A stretch of 64,000 nucleotides of DNA from MA-ANB-1 sp965216445 (GCA_965216445.1 OZ244166.1:186001-250000); one strand, 5' to 3'; shown: positions 51,438 to 60,831, counted from the stretch's first letter. Numbers and translations are program-made. The notes: generated by a model from the sequence alone, not told the origin.

Positions 51438-53221
51438 GCCAGCACCTCCTCCATGCCCGTGGCCAGAAGCCGGGAGTATCTGCTGTGGGGGTCGGACTCC
51501 AGGTCGACCCGTCTACCGAACTCGAGAACCTCGCCGTCTTCAAGAACCAGGATGTCGTCGGCCCGGGTCACCGTGTGCAGTCGGTGGGCGATGATGAGAC
51601 CGGTCCGATCTTCGAGCAAGTGGTCGAGGGCTCTCTCGAGCAACACCTCGGTAGCAGGGTCGAGCCGGGCCGACGCTTCGTCGAGCACCACCACTCCTGG
51701 GTTGTTGAGGAAGATACGGGTGAAGGCCAGCAGTTGGCCCTGACCCGCGGACAGGCCGCCGGAGCCGGACTCGAGCACTGTGTCGAGACCATCGGGGAGT
51801 GAGGCGAGCCACTCGCTCAACTCGAGCCGCTCCAATACCTCGAGCAGTTGACCGTCGTCGATGGTCTCATCGAAGAACGTCAGGTTTTCCCTAACGCTGG
51901 CCCGGAACAGCTGCACGTCCTGGGTAACCATCCCGACACGCGCTCTCAGCTCTGCAAGCGGCACATCCCAGGTCGGTCGCCCGCCCACCAGCACCGCACC
52001 CTGCTGTGGTTCGTAGAGCCGGGTGAGCAACCTCGCAATGGTCGACTTGCCCGATCCGGTGCGTCCGAGAAGGCCAACCACGCGCCCGGGTTCGATGTCG
52101 AAGGAGACCTCGTGGAGCACGGGCTCGTCGGGCCCGTCCTCGTCCGCATAGGCAAAAACCACATTGTCGAGACTGACCGCAAGTGGTCCCGAGTTGAGAT
52201 GGTCCTGCCCGGAGGGGCGGAGCCGGTTTTCGGTAGCAAGCAGGTCTTCGATGCGGGCAATAGCCGCGCCGGCCCGCTGTAAGTCCTCCATCTGGGACCG
52301 GATCTGCTCGATAGGTCTCCGGCTCATCTCCGAGTAGTGGTAGATCAGGTAGACCGATCCGATCGTTAGTGTTCCGAGACCAAACAGCCAAGACCCGATT
52401 CCGAACACGATTGTCAGGGACACTCCGAAGAGGATCACGTTGGTCGACCACAACATGGCGAAACCCATCCAGCCCCGAACTTCCAGTGGCAGCCACGAGC
52501 GCAACATGTCGGCGAAACGCTCCTGCATGTATCCGGAGGCTCCGTTTGCCCCGATGTCCTCGGTGCCTTCCACCTGCTCCCCAACAAAGCCGTAGGTCGT
52601 GGCGGCGGCGCCCCGTACTGCCTTCCACCAGGGCACGGCTACCTGGTGAAGGCGCATCATCGCCAACAACGCGAGCACTGTGAAAAGGGTGACGCCAATG
52701 CCGACGACCCAACTCTCGAAGAAGAGCAAGGTGAGAACACCGACGATCAGCACTCCGTTGCCGATGACTTTCAAAGACATCGCCGAGAAGAAGTTGGAGA
52801 GATTGGTGACGTCGCCATCGATCCTCTCGATCAGCTCTCCGGGGGAGTGCGACTTGTGGAAGCCGAGGTCGAGGTGAACAACGTGGTCGGCCAGATCGGC
52901 TCGAAGTGCGTTGGTTGCGCTCCAGCCGACGTCTTCGGCGAGGTATGTCGCCCAGACCGCCATGATTTGCTGCACGACGGCGATGACCATGAACCAGATC
53001 GCGAGTGGAATCAGGTCTGTGGACTGGGCGCCGTCAACCACGTTGTCAATGAAGGCTCTGATCAGCTGGGGGTTGGCCAACCGAAGGGCGATATCAACCG
53101 CCACAACGACGGCGAGCAGCGTCATGCGACCCCGGAGGGGCTGCAAGTACTCCTTCAGCAGATTGAGATAGGCGCGGACAGGTATCAACCACTCACCTCG
53201 CGGGGAAAACTTGGGCCTCAA
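51434..53221 (-). CDS. ABC exporter half-transporter
   Basis: 595 residues from TTG 53221 (AAGGTGG just upstream). Membrane domain, then ATPase with Walker A GLLGRTGSGKST, signature region GLSAGQGQLLAFTRI and Walker B VVVLDEASARLD with the catalytic Glu retained. The signature reads LSAGQ instead of LSGGQ. Together with the gene at 49662-51437 it forms a heterodimer: canonical Glu on this subunit, Asp on the other. An in-frame later start is possible. Confidence 0.9.
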   Translation of the reverse strand: MRPKFSPRGEWLIPVRAYLNLLKEYLQPLRGRMTLLAVVVAVDIALRLANPQLIRAFIDNVVDGAQSTDLIPLAIWFMVIAVVQQIMAVWATYLAEDVGWSATNALRADLADHVVHLDLGFHKSHSPGELIERIDGDVTNLSNFFSAMSLKVIGNGVLIVGVLTLLFFESWVVGIGVTLFTVLALLAMMRLHQVAVPWWKAVRGAAATTYGFVGEQVEGTEDIGANGASGYMQERFADMLRSWLPLEVRGWMGFAMLWSTNVILFGVSLTIVFGIGSWLFGLGTLTIGSVYLIYHYSEMSRRPIEQIRSQMEDLQRAGAAIARIEDLLATENRLRPSGQDHLNSGPLAVSLDNVVFAYADEDGPDEPVLHEVSFDIEPGRVVGLLGRTGSGKSTIARLLTRLYEPQQGAVLVGGRPTWDVPLAELRARVGMVTQDVQLFRASVRENLTFFDETIDDGQLLEVLERLELSEWLASLPDGLDTVLESGSGGLSAGQGQLLAFTRIFLNNPGVVVLDEASARLDPATEVLLERALDHLLEDRTGLIIAHRLHTVTRADDILVLEDGEVLEFGRRVDLESDPHSRYSRLLATGMEEVLA

Positions 53222-53417
53222 CCCACCTTAAATCAGGAGGACCCTCCGACTCGTTGGAATATTGGCTTGTCGCGCGTTCCTTAGGAATACACCGCCAATA
53301 GTGGCGGGAATCACGCGCAGAAAGAGGAAGAGGGCCCACGGTCTTACGAGACCCTCAGCTGGCAGGAAGCCGAGGCGTCGGCTCCGAGGCAGCGGTGTGC
53401 GTAGTATCGGACTCTTG

Positions 53418-53987
53418 GTGGACTCCTCAACTACGGCGACACATGCACCCAACAAGGGTTTGTGGATTGCGCTCGGCGTTGGGGCGGTTGTCTCGCTAGC
53501 CGCCGGTGTTTACGGCTCGGTTCATGACCCAACCGGGCAGCAAACTGTCTCGCTGTTCTTCTCCAACACCTTGAGTTTCAAGGCATGGGCCACCACAGCC
53601 GCTTTCCTGTTGGCCGGGTTCCAGCTTTGGTCGTCGTTGCGGATGTGGGGGAAGGTGTCGGTACCAAAGACCATGCCCAGCTGGTGGGGTGACGGGCATC
53701 GTCTCTCCGGCACTTTGGCGTTCGCTCTGACCCTCCCGGTGGCCTTTCACTGTCTTTGGGCTCTTGGATTTGAGCCCGACATCACCGAGCTACGTCGCTT
53801 CTCGCATTCTTTGCTCGGTTGCTTCTTCTACGGGGCGTTCGCCGCCAAAGTGCTGCTGGTCCGCCGGCATGATCGTCCGGGTTGGGCGCTCCCGGTGGTC
53901 GGTGGAACTGTGTTTACCGTTCTCGTCGCCATTTGGCTTACCAGCTCACTGTGGTTCTTCACCAACTTTGGTTTCCCGGCCTTCTGA
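53418..53987 (+). CDS. DUF6529-like four-helix membrane protein
   Basis: 189 residues from GTG 53418. Hydrophobic helices WIALGVGAVVSLAAGVYGSV, FKAWATTAAFLLAGFQLW, LSGTLAFALTLPVAFHCLWA, SLLGCFFYGAFAAKVLLV and PVVGGTVFTVLVAIWLTSSL, with histidines in WGDGHRLSG, AFHCLW and FSHSL that could bind haem. The pattern recalls the DUF6529 family. A -10-like TAGTAT at 53402 ends close to the GTG. The stop overlaps the cytochrome gene (TGATG), supporting a role in electron transfer. Confidence 0.75.
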   Translation: MDSSTTATHAPNKGLWIALGVGAVVSLAAGVYGSVHDPTGQQTVSLFFSNTLSFKAWATTAAFLLAGFQLWSSLRMWGKVSVPKTMPSWWGDGHRLSGTLAFALTLPVAFHCLWALGFEPDITELRRFSHSLLGCFFYGAFAAKVLLVRRHDRPGWALPVVGGTVFTVLVAIWLTSSLWFFTNFGFPAF

Positions 53988-54334
53988 TGTTCAAGAGAAT
54001 TGTCGACATCGTTCAGTGGATCGTGGCGGCGCTAACGGTCGTCACTGTCGTTGTGCTCTTCACAGCCGAGCCGACCGTGGCGACTGAGGTCGCTCCCGAT
54101 CTGACCGCTGGCGCCGAGGTCTTCTCCTCGAATTGTGCTGCGTGCCATGGAGCTTCAGGAGAAGGGGGCATTGGCCCGGCTGTGATCGGGGAGGGCACGT
54201 TGACTCGCTTCGAAACCGCCGACGAGGTCCTCACATTCGTCTCCGTAGGTTCGCCAGGAAGTATGCCCGGGTTCGAAACGCGCCTCACCCCCGATGATCT
54301 GAATGATGTCGCCCAGTTCCTGTTCGAATCCTGA
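53987..54334 (+). CDS. Membrane-anchored c-type cytochrome
   Basis: 115 residues. An N-terminal helix (IVQWIVAALTVVTVVVLF) anchors or exports the protein; the haem site is CAACH with a following GASGEGGIGPAV, and the axial methionine is in SPGSMPGFETRLTPDDL. Class I, single haem. Coupled to the DUF6529-like gene. Confidence 0.9.
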   Translation: MFKRIVDIVQWIVAALTVVTVVVLFTAEPTVATEVAPDLTAGAEVFSSNCAACHGASGEGGIGPAVIGEGTLTRFETADEVLTFVSVGSPGSMPGFETRLTPDDLNDVAQFLFES

Positions 54335-54379
54335 GTCTCACTGGACGAGATTCGAACAACAGACGCCGAAGGTCGCCGC

Positions 54380-54727
54380 TTAGCTGGAGAGTGTCACCTG
54401 AGCTTCCTCAGCTCGTCGAAGAAAGTCAGCGCCGAGCTGGGTGAGGGAATAGTTCTTGCGTTTCGCTCCGGTTCTCGGGGCGTCCTCTTCCTCAGCGGCA
54501 AGTAGGCCATCGGCCGTAAGTCGGCGCAATGTTCGGTATAGCCCGCGCTCGGTGAGAGACCATCCGGTGCGGTCAGTGAAATCGGGTCCGATCGTGTCGG
54601 CATTTGCCGGAGCCGAGTCTCGGATCACATGGAGCAAGACGAGTGTTGTCATGCTCTTCTTGTGGACCTCGGTCCACTTCGCGACCAGCTGATCGAGCCA
54701 CTCCTGGGTCTCCGTGGGGAGAGCCAC
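54380..54727 (-). CDS. PadR-family transcriptional regulator
   Basis: 115 residues with the PadR winged helix: TTLVLLHVIRDSAPANADTI, then GLYRTLRRLTADGLLAAEEE and RKNYSLTQLGADFL. GTG 54727 follows one base after a small membrane ORF. It is downstream of the alcohol dehydrogenase on the same strand and may regulate that operon. Confidence 0.85.
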   Translation of the reverse strand: MALPTETQEWLDQLVAKWTEVHKKSMTTLVLLHVIRDSAPANADTIGPDFTDRTGWSLTERGLYRTLRRLTADGLLAAEEEDAPRTGAKRKNYSLTQLGADFLRRAEEAQVTLSS

Positions 54728-54728
54728 C

Positions 54729-54863
54729 TCAGTTCTCGTAGCCTCGTTGGGCGATGCTGGCGACGGCGTGGATCACGAAGCCAATCGCCCAGAAGCCTGC
54801 CGTGGCGAGGGTCGGGCCAAACCAGTGGTATACAGCCTCGTCAATAGCCACCAAGAGGCTCAC
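54729..54863 (-). CDS. Small membrane protein, 44 aa
   Basis: GTG 54863 to TGA 54729. The product reads SLLVAIDEAVYHWFGPTLAT then AGFWAIGFVIHAVASIAQRG, one clear hydrophobic helix after an amphipathic start. It fills the gap between the alcohol dehydrogenase stop (22 bases) and PadR start (one base), as expected of an operon member, but lacks a good ribosome site. Small size makes the call tentative. Confidence 0.45.
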   Translation of the reverse strand: MSLLVAIDEAVYHWFGPTLATAGFWAIGFVIHAVASIAQRGYEN

Positions 54864-54884
54864 GATGGGGAACCGCGGGTCGGA

Positions 54885-55916
54885 TTAGAACTGTGTGATG
54901 ACCGCTGTTCCGGGTTCGGTGCGGTGCTCGAACGTCTCGAGCACCCGGGCACCCTCTTCAAGGGAGAGGTCGCGTCGCACTAGAGGGCGAATGTCCATTC
55001 CGCTAGATGTGATCAGGTCGAACATCGCTGGGAAGGACGACGCTGCCAAACCGTGACTGCCCACCACCTGGAGCTCGCCGCCGATGATCCGATCCAAACG
55101 CAAAGGCACCTGCTGATCGGGGAGCAGGCCGACCTGAACATGGCGCCCCTGGGAACGTAGTGATGCAACCGAAGTAGATACCACACCGGAGTCTCCGATT
55201 GCATCGATCCCGACGTGAACTCCGCCGTCTGAAACTTCCCGGATGACCTCGACAAGGTTGGGTCCCGGTTCCAAGGTGTGGCTCGCACCGAGTGAGCTGG
55301 CAAGTTCTAGGGCAGATTGGTTGGTGTCGATACCGATGATGTTGGCCCCCATCGCCGAACCGATCATGACTGCGGAGAGCCCCACGCCACCGCAACCGTG
55401 GACCGCTACCCAGTCCCCACTGCGCGTCTGACCCTGTTCGACGAGGGCTCTATATGCGGTGGAGAACCGGCAGCCGAGTACAGCGCTTTCGACGAAGCCG
55501 AAGTCGTCCGGTAGCCGGACCAGGTTGTGCTCGGCGTGGCGGATCGTCATCAGCTCGGCAAACGATCCCCAGTGGGTGAAACCGTTCTGGACCTGATTTG
55601 GGCACACCTGGGCGTTTCCCGCTAGGCAGGTGTCGCAGATGCCACAAGCGGCGACGAATGGGGCCGTGACTCGGTCTCCTCGCTCCCAACCCTCCACACC
55701 TTCGCCCACCATGTGGACCACACCGGAGAACTCGTGCCCGGGCACGTGAGGCAGCTTCTGGATGTCCTTGTCGTGTCCCATCCACCCGTGCCAATCGCTT
55801 CGGCACACCCCGGTCGCCCGCACCTCCACAACCACCTCTCCGGGACCCGGCGAAGGGTTGGGGACCTCGGTGACTGAGACCGGGCCTCCAAACTCGTTGT
55901 AAACAGCGGCGCGCAC
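54885..55916 (-). CDS. Zinc-dependent alcohol dehydrogenase
   Basis: 343 residues from GTG 55916 (MRAAVYNEFGGPVSV), the normal family start; the open frame runs back to 55982. Catalytic zinc ligands are in GVCRSDWHGW and GHEFSG; the structural zinc loop is CGICDTCLAGNAQVC. The NAD(P) site is GCGGVGLSAVMIG and GIDTNQSA; the Asp there favours NAD. Medium-chain dehydrogenase/reductase of the alcohol/threonine type; substrate not readable. Confidence 0.92.
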   Translation of the reverse strand: MRAAVYNEFGGPVSVTEVPNPSPGPGEVVVEVRATGVCRSDWHGWMGHDKDIQKLPHVPGHEFSGVVHMVGEGVEGWERGDRVTAPFVAACGICDTCLAGNAQVCPNQVQNGFTHWGSFAELMTIRHAEHNLVRLPDDFGFVESAVLGCRFSTAYRALVEQGQTRSGDWVAVHGCGGVGLSAVMIGSAMGANIIGIDTNQSALELASSLGASHTLEPGPNLVEVIREVSDGGVHVGIDAIGDSGVVSTSVASLRSQGRHVQVGLLPDQQVPLRLDRIIGGELQVVGSHGLAASSFPAMFDLITSSGMDIRPLVRRDLSLEEGARVLETFEHRTEPGTAVITQF

Positions 55917-56010
55917 GGCGCAATTGTGACATGCCTGTGAAGTAGACGACCTTTGGGTCGCTGGCGTAGCGGTCAAGGGCATACCTGGATCTCGCCTACC
56001 TGCTTGTTGG

Positions 56011-58143
56011 TCAGGCGAGTTCGATGTTGCCGGTCGAGCCGTCGACCGTCACCATCTGTCCGTCCTTCAGTCGTGAGGTGGCGTCTCCACAGCCCACCAC
56101 TGCGGGTATCCCGTACTCCCTGGAGATGATCGAAGCGTGGGCGAGGGCGCTTCCAACGTCGGTCACGACAGCCGCCGCCCGCCCGAACAGCTGGGTCCAC
56201 GCCGGGGCAGTCAGGGGAGCAACGAGGACTTCGCCTTCCTGGAAGTTGGCGAACTGGGAGGAGTCGCGCACGACCCTCACCGGCCCCGTCGCCCGTCCCG
56301 GACTCGTCGGGATGCCATGAACGACCGCCTGCTCGGAGCGAACCGCTCCCATCACTTTGTTGCTGTAGATGAAAGCGAGTCGCGCCGTGAACGGAACATC
56401 TCCGGCCCAGAGGGGAGCAGCCAACCTGGAGGCTCGGGCTCGCTCGTTCCACCGTGAGGTCACCGCGGTATCCATCGGCACTGGGCTTTCCAGTAGAGAC
56501 TCGACCTCGGATCGGTTGAGATAGAAGATGTCATCGACCGTTGTGATCGCGCCGGATGACACCAACTCTTCGCCGAGGCGTCGAACCGCTCTCCGCATCA
56601 CCGGCCAGGGCAGGGAGAGGAGGCTGAGTTGCTCCTCGCGAACCGGCACCACATGCTGTGCCTCTGCCAGCAACCTCCGGAACTTGCGGAGACGGCGCGG
56701 CGAACGCGACAACAGCTTTTGAGCTTGGTCAACCGTCTCGATGCGCCGAGCCTTCAGTTCATCGCTGTTTCCCGGACTCTCGGTGAGGGTGATTGGCGGG
56801 ACCGACCAGTCGAGGGACTCCAAGCGGGGTGTCTGCTCGATTCCCGGAGGCATGTCGAGGCCCTGGAGTACAACGACGTGGCTCGCGTCGAGCCGTTCCT
56901 TGAGATGCTTGTTCCAGAATGCGGCAAGCTGTGATTCGAATTTGTAGGCGGAGCCGGCGACCGTCGCTATAGAGCAAAAGTAGCCGCCTGCCTCTGTGGC
57001 TAGCTCATCAACCAAGGCGATCAACTGATGCGGGTCCAGGGATTCAACCGCCGTTTCGGCTCGCCTCGTTGTGTCGCGGTAGCGGGGGAGGACGTTGTCC
57101 CGCCAATCGTCCTCACACCGCTGATAGCCGAAGCGGACCGTTTGAGGGAACATCGGCGCGGCCATCCGCCAGTCCTTCCACACTCGACGAAGGATGTTGA
57201 AGAAGTTCCGGGTGAAGGCCACGCCGGGTACCGGCAGCCAGTTGAGGGAGTAGTAGTACCAACCGTTGATGATGACATGGTGCGGCTCGGGTGCGACCTG
57301 TCCGATCAACTCATGAAGTCGCTCGTGCAGTCTCCGCTCCATCGTTGGCAGGAGCCAAGACTCGAACAACGGTGTCACCGGCTCGGGGATCCACTCCCCG
57401 AAGCGCAAGGACCGTTGGTAGACGCCGGGTGCGGGAGACTTCCAACTCACTTCATCGGGCAAGCCGGTGATAGGACGTGCTTGAACCACCCAGAGCTGGC
57501 TTCCGTCCCAGGCCCATTCAATGTCCTGCGGAGCCTCGAACTCCTCGGCGATCTGTCGGGCTGCGCTCACTACCCGTTTGACCAGCGACCGATTCAGCGC
57601 CTTTTCGGGTTGGCGGGTGGCTTTGACCTGTCGACCTTCAACGCGCCACTCATCCCCGGGTACCTGCCCCGACACCAGCCGGTCTGCCAGCCCCTTGGTA
57701 CCAGTCACGATCGTGACGTCTCTATCTCCGGTGACTGGGTCTGCGGTGAAGGCGACGCCTGCACAAACCGGGTCGATCATGATCTGGACGACTACCGGGA
57801 TAGCTCCTTCGGTTGAGTGAGGCGCCGAGTCCCTCACTCTCGAGACGGCTTCGGGAATTGCCCCGAGCTCCACGTTGAGAACTGATAGGTAGAGCCCTGC
57901 CATCGAGGAGTCCTCGGCATCCTCGGCGATGCCGCTCGACCGCACCGCAAACGGACCGGCTCCGAGTTCTTCGAGATGGGGCTCCAAGCTGAGGTTTTTG
58001 AGTGGCGTTTCGGGTGCCACGACGACCCCATCTGGTACATCGAAACCGGCTCTGATCAGGTGGCCCAGCGACCCGGCCTTGCCTCCGACGCTGGACAGGG
58101 GTGCATCGGCGGCATCGACTAGCGGCAGGAGCCCGGTGCTCAC
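56011..58143 (-). CDS. PEP synthase/rifampicin phosphotransferase-like kinase
   Basis: About 710 residues. N-terminal ATP-grasp (SVGGKAGSLGHLIRAGFDVP, FAVRSSGIAEDAEDSSMAGL, DIEWAWDGSQLWVVQARPI), a large middle domain, and a C-terminal swivelling domain with the phosphohistidine in SALAHASIISREYGIPAVVG. Domain order ATP-grasp, substrate domain, His domain is that of rifampicin phosphotransferases and PEP synthase-like enzymes that phosphorylate a small molecule. A C-terminal PEP/pyruvate barrel is absent, favouring the rifampicin-phosphotransferase type. I chose GTG 58143, which overlaps the TetR stop (GTGA). Confidence 0.85.
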   Translation of the reverse strand: MSTGLLPLVDAADAPLSSVGGKAGSLGHLIRAGFDVPDGVVVAPETPLKNLSLEPHLEELGAGPFAVRSSGIAEDAEDSSMAGLYLSVLNVELGAIPEAVSRVRDSAPHSTEGAIPVVVQIMIDPVCAGVAFTADPVTGDRDVTIVTGTKGLADRLVSGQVPGDEWRVEGRQVKATRQPEKALNRSLVKRVVSAARQIAEEFEAPQDIEWAWDGSQLWVVQARPITGLPDEVSWKSPAPGVYQRSLRFGEWIPEPVTPLFESWLLPTMERRLHERLHELIGQVAPEPHHVIINGWYYYSLNWLPVPGVAFTRNFFNILRRVWKDWRMAAPMFPQTVRFGYQRCEDDWRDNVLPRYRDTTRRAETAVESLDPHQLIALVDELATEAGGYFCSIATVAGSAYKFESQLAAFWNKHLKERLDASHVVVLQGLDMPPGIEQTPRLESLDWSVPPITLTESPGNSDELKARRIETVDQAQKLLSRSPRRLRKFRRLLAEAQHVVPVREEQLSLLSLPWPVMRRAVRRLGEELVSSGAITTVDDIFYLNRSEVESLLESPVPMDTAVTSRWNERARASRLAAPLWAGDVPFTARLAFIYSNKVMGAVRSEQAVVHGIPTSPGRATGPVRVVRDSSQFANFQEGEVLVAPLTAPAWTQLFGRAAAVVTDVGSALAHASIISREYGIPAVVGCGDATSRLKDGQMVTVDGSTGNIELA

Positions 58144-58724
58144 CTTTGGATACCCCGTATGAGTGTGCGTATCGCCCACATGACTTCCTCGGCTGCGTCG
58201 CCGGTTGACAGCTCCAAGCGGTCTCTCCACTGTTGGTAGGCCTCCGACGTCGTGAGGATCATCGCCACCCTCGCCAGGTGTTCGAGTTGGTCAGGGGTGA
58301 GGCCGGGTTCGACCTTGCGAAATGTCGCTCGGAAGAGCTCTATCCGCTCCGAGCTTCCCTGCACTCTCAAGTCTCGTCCAATCCGCGATGCGAATGCGGC
58401 GCGCATCAGGTCGTCGGTGTTCTCAAAGTGTTGGAATACCTTGCCCACAGTGTCGTCGAGCTCGTCGATTGTCTCGGGAATGGAGTCAATCTCGACTCCG
58501 GTGCGTCTACCGGCATAGGGGACCAGCGCCTTCAGGAGGCCGGCTTTGTCCCCGAAGTGCCGATAGACGGTGCCGGTGGAGACACCGGCGCGTTTCGCCA
58601 CGGCCGGTATCGACAAGGTGTCCACCCCTTCGGCCAGCACCTCCACAACGGCCTCCAGAATTTGATCCCTGGTGGCTCGGGTCTGGGCTTCCCTCAGTTC
58701 TGACTCGTATTTTCTCGATTTCAT
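58140..58724 (-). CDS. TetR-family transcriptional regulator
   Basis: 194 residues with the TetR helix-turn-helix (RDQILEAVVEVLAEGVDTLS then IPAVAKRAGVSTGTVYRHFG) and a variable ligand domain. Coupled by a GTGA overlap to the kinase gene, so it likely controls it and itself. Divergent from the cupredoxin gene; the shared promoter region at 58725-58788 has inverted repeats. Confidence 0.9.
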   Translation of the reverse strand: MKSRKYESELREAQTRATRDQILEAVVEVLAEGVDTLSIPAVAKRAGVSTGTVYRHFGDKAGLLKALVPYAGRRTGVEIDSIPETIDELDDTVGKVFQHFENTDDLMRAAFASRIGRDLRVQGSSERIELFRATFRKVEPGLTPDQLEHLARVAMILTTSEAYQQWRDRLELSTGDAAEEVMWAIRTLIRGIQR

Positions 58725-58725
58725 A

Positions 58726-58760
58726 GTTTCACTTGACGAAACGTATATTCACTATATGAT
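58726..58760 (+). promoter_or_regulatory. Cupredoxin gene promoter with TetR-like operator
   Basis: TTGACG (58733-58738), 16-base spacer, TATGAT (58755-58760). An inverted repeat GTTTC/GAAAC (58726-58742, 7-base centre) covers the -35. The TetR ATG is at 58724, directly next to it, so one site could control both directions. Confidence 0.6.
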
Positions 58761-58788
58761 TCATTCAGTCAATATGCAAGGAGACGGT

Positions 58789-59538
58789 ATGGGAGACGCA
58801 ATCAAGCGAATGAGCAACCAGGTGTTCGGACTGGGGCTGATGGCTATGGCCGCGCTGATCATGCTGCTGGTCACCGTCCTGCTGCTCGACCCAGCAGACG
58901 CGGTCACCGCGGCGGTCCTTGTCGTGGTTCTGGCTGCTGCGGCCTACGTCGTGTCGAGGTTCAAGAGCGTCTGGGCTGTCCTCATCGGCCTTCTGGTTGC
59001 TCTCGGTGCGGCGAGCACGATCTTCTTCATCGCCTTCGGGGTCTTCCAGCCCTTCAGCCCGCTCGAATTCGTCACCGGTTTGCTGCTCCTGGCAGGGTTC
59101 CTATTTGCACTGATCGGCGGAGTCGGAGCATTGATCCGGCGCCGGTCGGAGGGGTCACCGAAGGGTGGGAAGGTTCGTCTTGGTGCGCTAGCTCTCATCG
59201 GCGTAGGGGCAGTGGTATCCATTGTTGGCTTTCTGTTCACACGAACCACCGTGGACGCCGCCGCCGCTTCTGGTGCGGTTGTCGTTGACATGACCGACTT
59301 CGTATTTGACCCGGAGGAGACAACGGTCTCAGCGGGAGAGCAACTTCTGCTTACTAACTCCGACGCATTCGCTCACGACTTCACCCTCACCGAATACGAC
59401 CTCTACACCTACTTCGGACCGGGCAGCGACGCACTGGTAGATATCAGTGGCCTGCCTCCCGGCACCTACGAGTATTTCTGCTCCCTCCACACCTTCGACG
59501 GAGAAGGCATGATCGGAACTTTGGTCGTGGAAGGCTGA
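58789..59538 (+). CDS. Membrane protein with C-terminal cupredoxin domain
   Basis: 249 residues from ATG 58789 (AAGGAG upstream). Four or five hydrophobic helices (about 15-165; e.g. GLMAMAALIMLLVTVLLLD, GALALIGVGAVVSIVGFLFT) precede an extracytoplasmic cupredoxin: FVFDPEETTVSAGEQLLLTN, the first His ligand in DAFAHDF, then YEYFCSLHTFDGEGMIGTL with Cys, His and Met ligands. All four type 1 copper ligands are present. Probably an electron carrier at the outer face of the membrane. Confidence 0.85.
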   Translation: MGDAIKRMSNQVFGLGLMAMAALIMLLVTVLLLDPADAVTAAVLVVVLAAAAYVVSRFKSVWAVLIGLLVALGAASTIFFIAFGVFQPFSPLEFVTGLLLLAGFLFALIGGVGALIRRRSEGSPKGGKVRLGALALIGVGAVVSIVGFLFTRTTVDAAAASGAVVVDMTDFVFDPEETTVSAGEQLLLTNSDAFAHDFTLTEYDLYTYFGPGSDALVDISGLPPGTYEYFCSLHTFDGEGMIGTLVVEG

Positions 59539-59631
59539 GAGCACGACCAATGCTCTGTTGGGATTATGGCCTAGGAGTCGGCGTCGCAAGATAAACAACA
59601 GCGGCGCTGGCCTGTGGACGAGTGCGACCGG

Positions 59632-60723
59632 TCAGTCGGTTTCGGCCGTCTCGACGAGGAGTGACCGGAGTGCGGCCTGATTAGCCTCGAGTTGTTCGCT
59701 GAAGCCTTCTCCCATTTCGCCCCATGCCTGTTTGCCGCCTTCCCCAAAGGCCTGCACTCGGAATCGGAATTCGGTTGTGCCGTCACCAAGGTCTATGAAT
59801 TCGTTGGTGTGGCGGTGGAAGCTTTCCTCACCTAGGTGTGGCATCGGGTAGTCCATGGTCACGTATGAGAACGGACGCCAGTCAGCGACGTGTTCAATGA
59901 TCAAGTCGGGACCATGCATGCAGTGATTGACAGTCCCGGCGTCGAGCCGGCCGGGGGTCTGCTGCTCGAAACTGTCGATCCCCGCATTCCAGGTCGTTCG
60001 CTTCAAAGGGTTTGTGATGTAGTCCCAAAGGACTTCACGTGGGACCGGGAACCTCCAGCTCGCGATCAGGTCGGCGTCTGCCTCGGTGATGTAGACCCGG
60101 TTCCGTTCTTTCTCGAATTCCCACCGGGAACCCAGGTCTGCAACAAACACGTCGACTTCCCCAATATCGGAAAGGGTTTCGGTGAACCTGGAGAAGCCGA
60201 GGATCTCGCCGTTCATACCGAACGCATCGAAAGTGGAAGCCGTGTAGACGGCGTAGGCGGACCTGCCGAACTCCGAACCAGCACCACCCTTCATAAGGCG
60301 GTGGGCAAGGATCACGTCGGTGCCGGTGAGCTCTTCGGTTCGCGCGATTCGCCGGATCACGAACTCGCCATGGTGGACGAAATACTTGAGGTCGAGTTGG
60401 GGGATGAGCACGCATGCGTTGCATTCACAACTGGTGGCGTTGTCGATGTCACGGAGTCGCCGTCTGAAGGCGAAGTAGCCCGCTTCGACAGTATCGAGGA
60501 TGATCGTGGGGCTCACGTCGGTGTCGCTGGCGTAAGCGAAGGCCGCGTCGCCTTCGAGCTTGGCAAGAGTGAAAACCGGTTCAAGGGTTGACACCAGGTT
60601 CTCGAGAAGGTCGGCAAGAACGTCTTGAGCATGCTCCAGCTCCGTTGCCTGAAGGTAAGACGTGTAGCCGGTGATGTCAGCGAGGAGAAGACAACCGGTT
60701 TCGGATTTGTTAAGCGTCTGCAC
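59632..60723 (-). CDS. DUF2652 cyclase-like domain plus SRPBCC domain protein
   Basis: 363 residues from GTG 60723. The N-terminal domain (SETGCLLLADITGYTSYLQA, LAKLEGDAAFAYA) resembles class III cyclases (DUF2652 type): it keeps a ...ADITG... aspartate and LEGDAAF. A CECNACV cysteine cluster follows. The C-terminal 150 residues are an SRPBCC/polyketide-cyclase-like lipid-binding fold (SWRFPVPREVLWDYITNPLK, RTTWNAGIDSFEQ). Role unknown; perhaps a ligand-regulated signalling protein. Confidence 0.8.
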   Translation of the reverse strand: MQTLNKSETGCLLLADITGYTSYLQATELEHAQDVLADLLENLVSTLEPVFTLAKLEGDAAFAYASDTDVSPTIILDTVEAGYFAFRRRLRDIDNATSCECNACVLIPQLDLKYFVHHGEFVIRRIARTEELTGTDVILAHRLMKGGAGSEFGRSAYAVYTASTFDAFGMNGEILGFSRFTETLSDIGEVDVFVADLGSRWEFEKERNRVYITEADADLIASWRFPVPREVLWDYITNPLKRTTWNAGIDSFEQQTPGRLDAGTVNHCMHGPDLIIEHVADWRPFSYVTMDYPMPHLGEESFHRHTNEFIDLGDGTTEFRFRVQAFGEGGKQAWGEMGEGFSEQLEANQAALRSLLVETAETD

Positions 60724-60831
60724 GGCAGTGGAGCGTACCTTCCGCAACGGAGGATTTCTCCGCTGACGCCATTGCATTCTGATGGATCGGTTGAACTGTC
60801 TCTTGACTTGGATCGACGTAGGGTTGAATCA

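Noticed and set aside
53292..53307. Hairpin CCGCCA/TGGCGG as terminator
   Set aside because: Only six base pairs, no T-run, and it lies upstream of both neighbouring genes rather than downstream.
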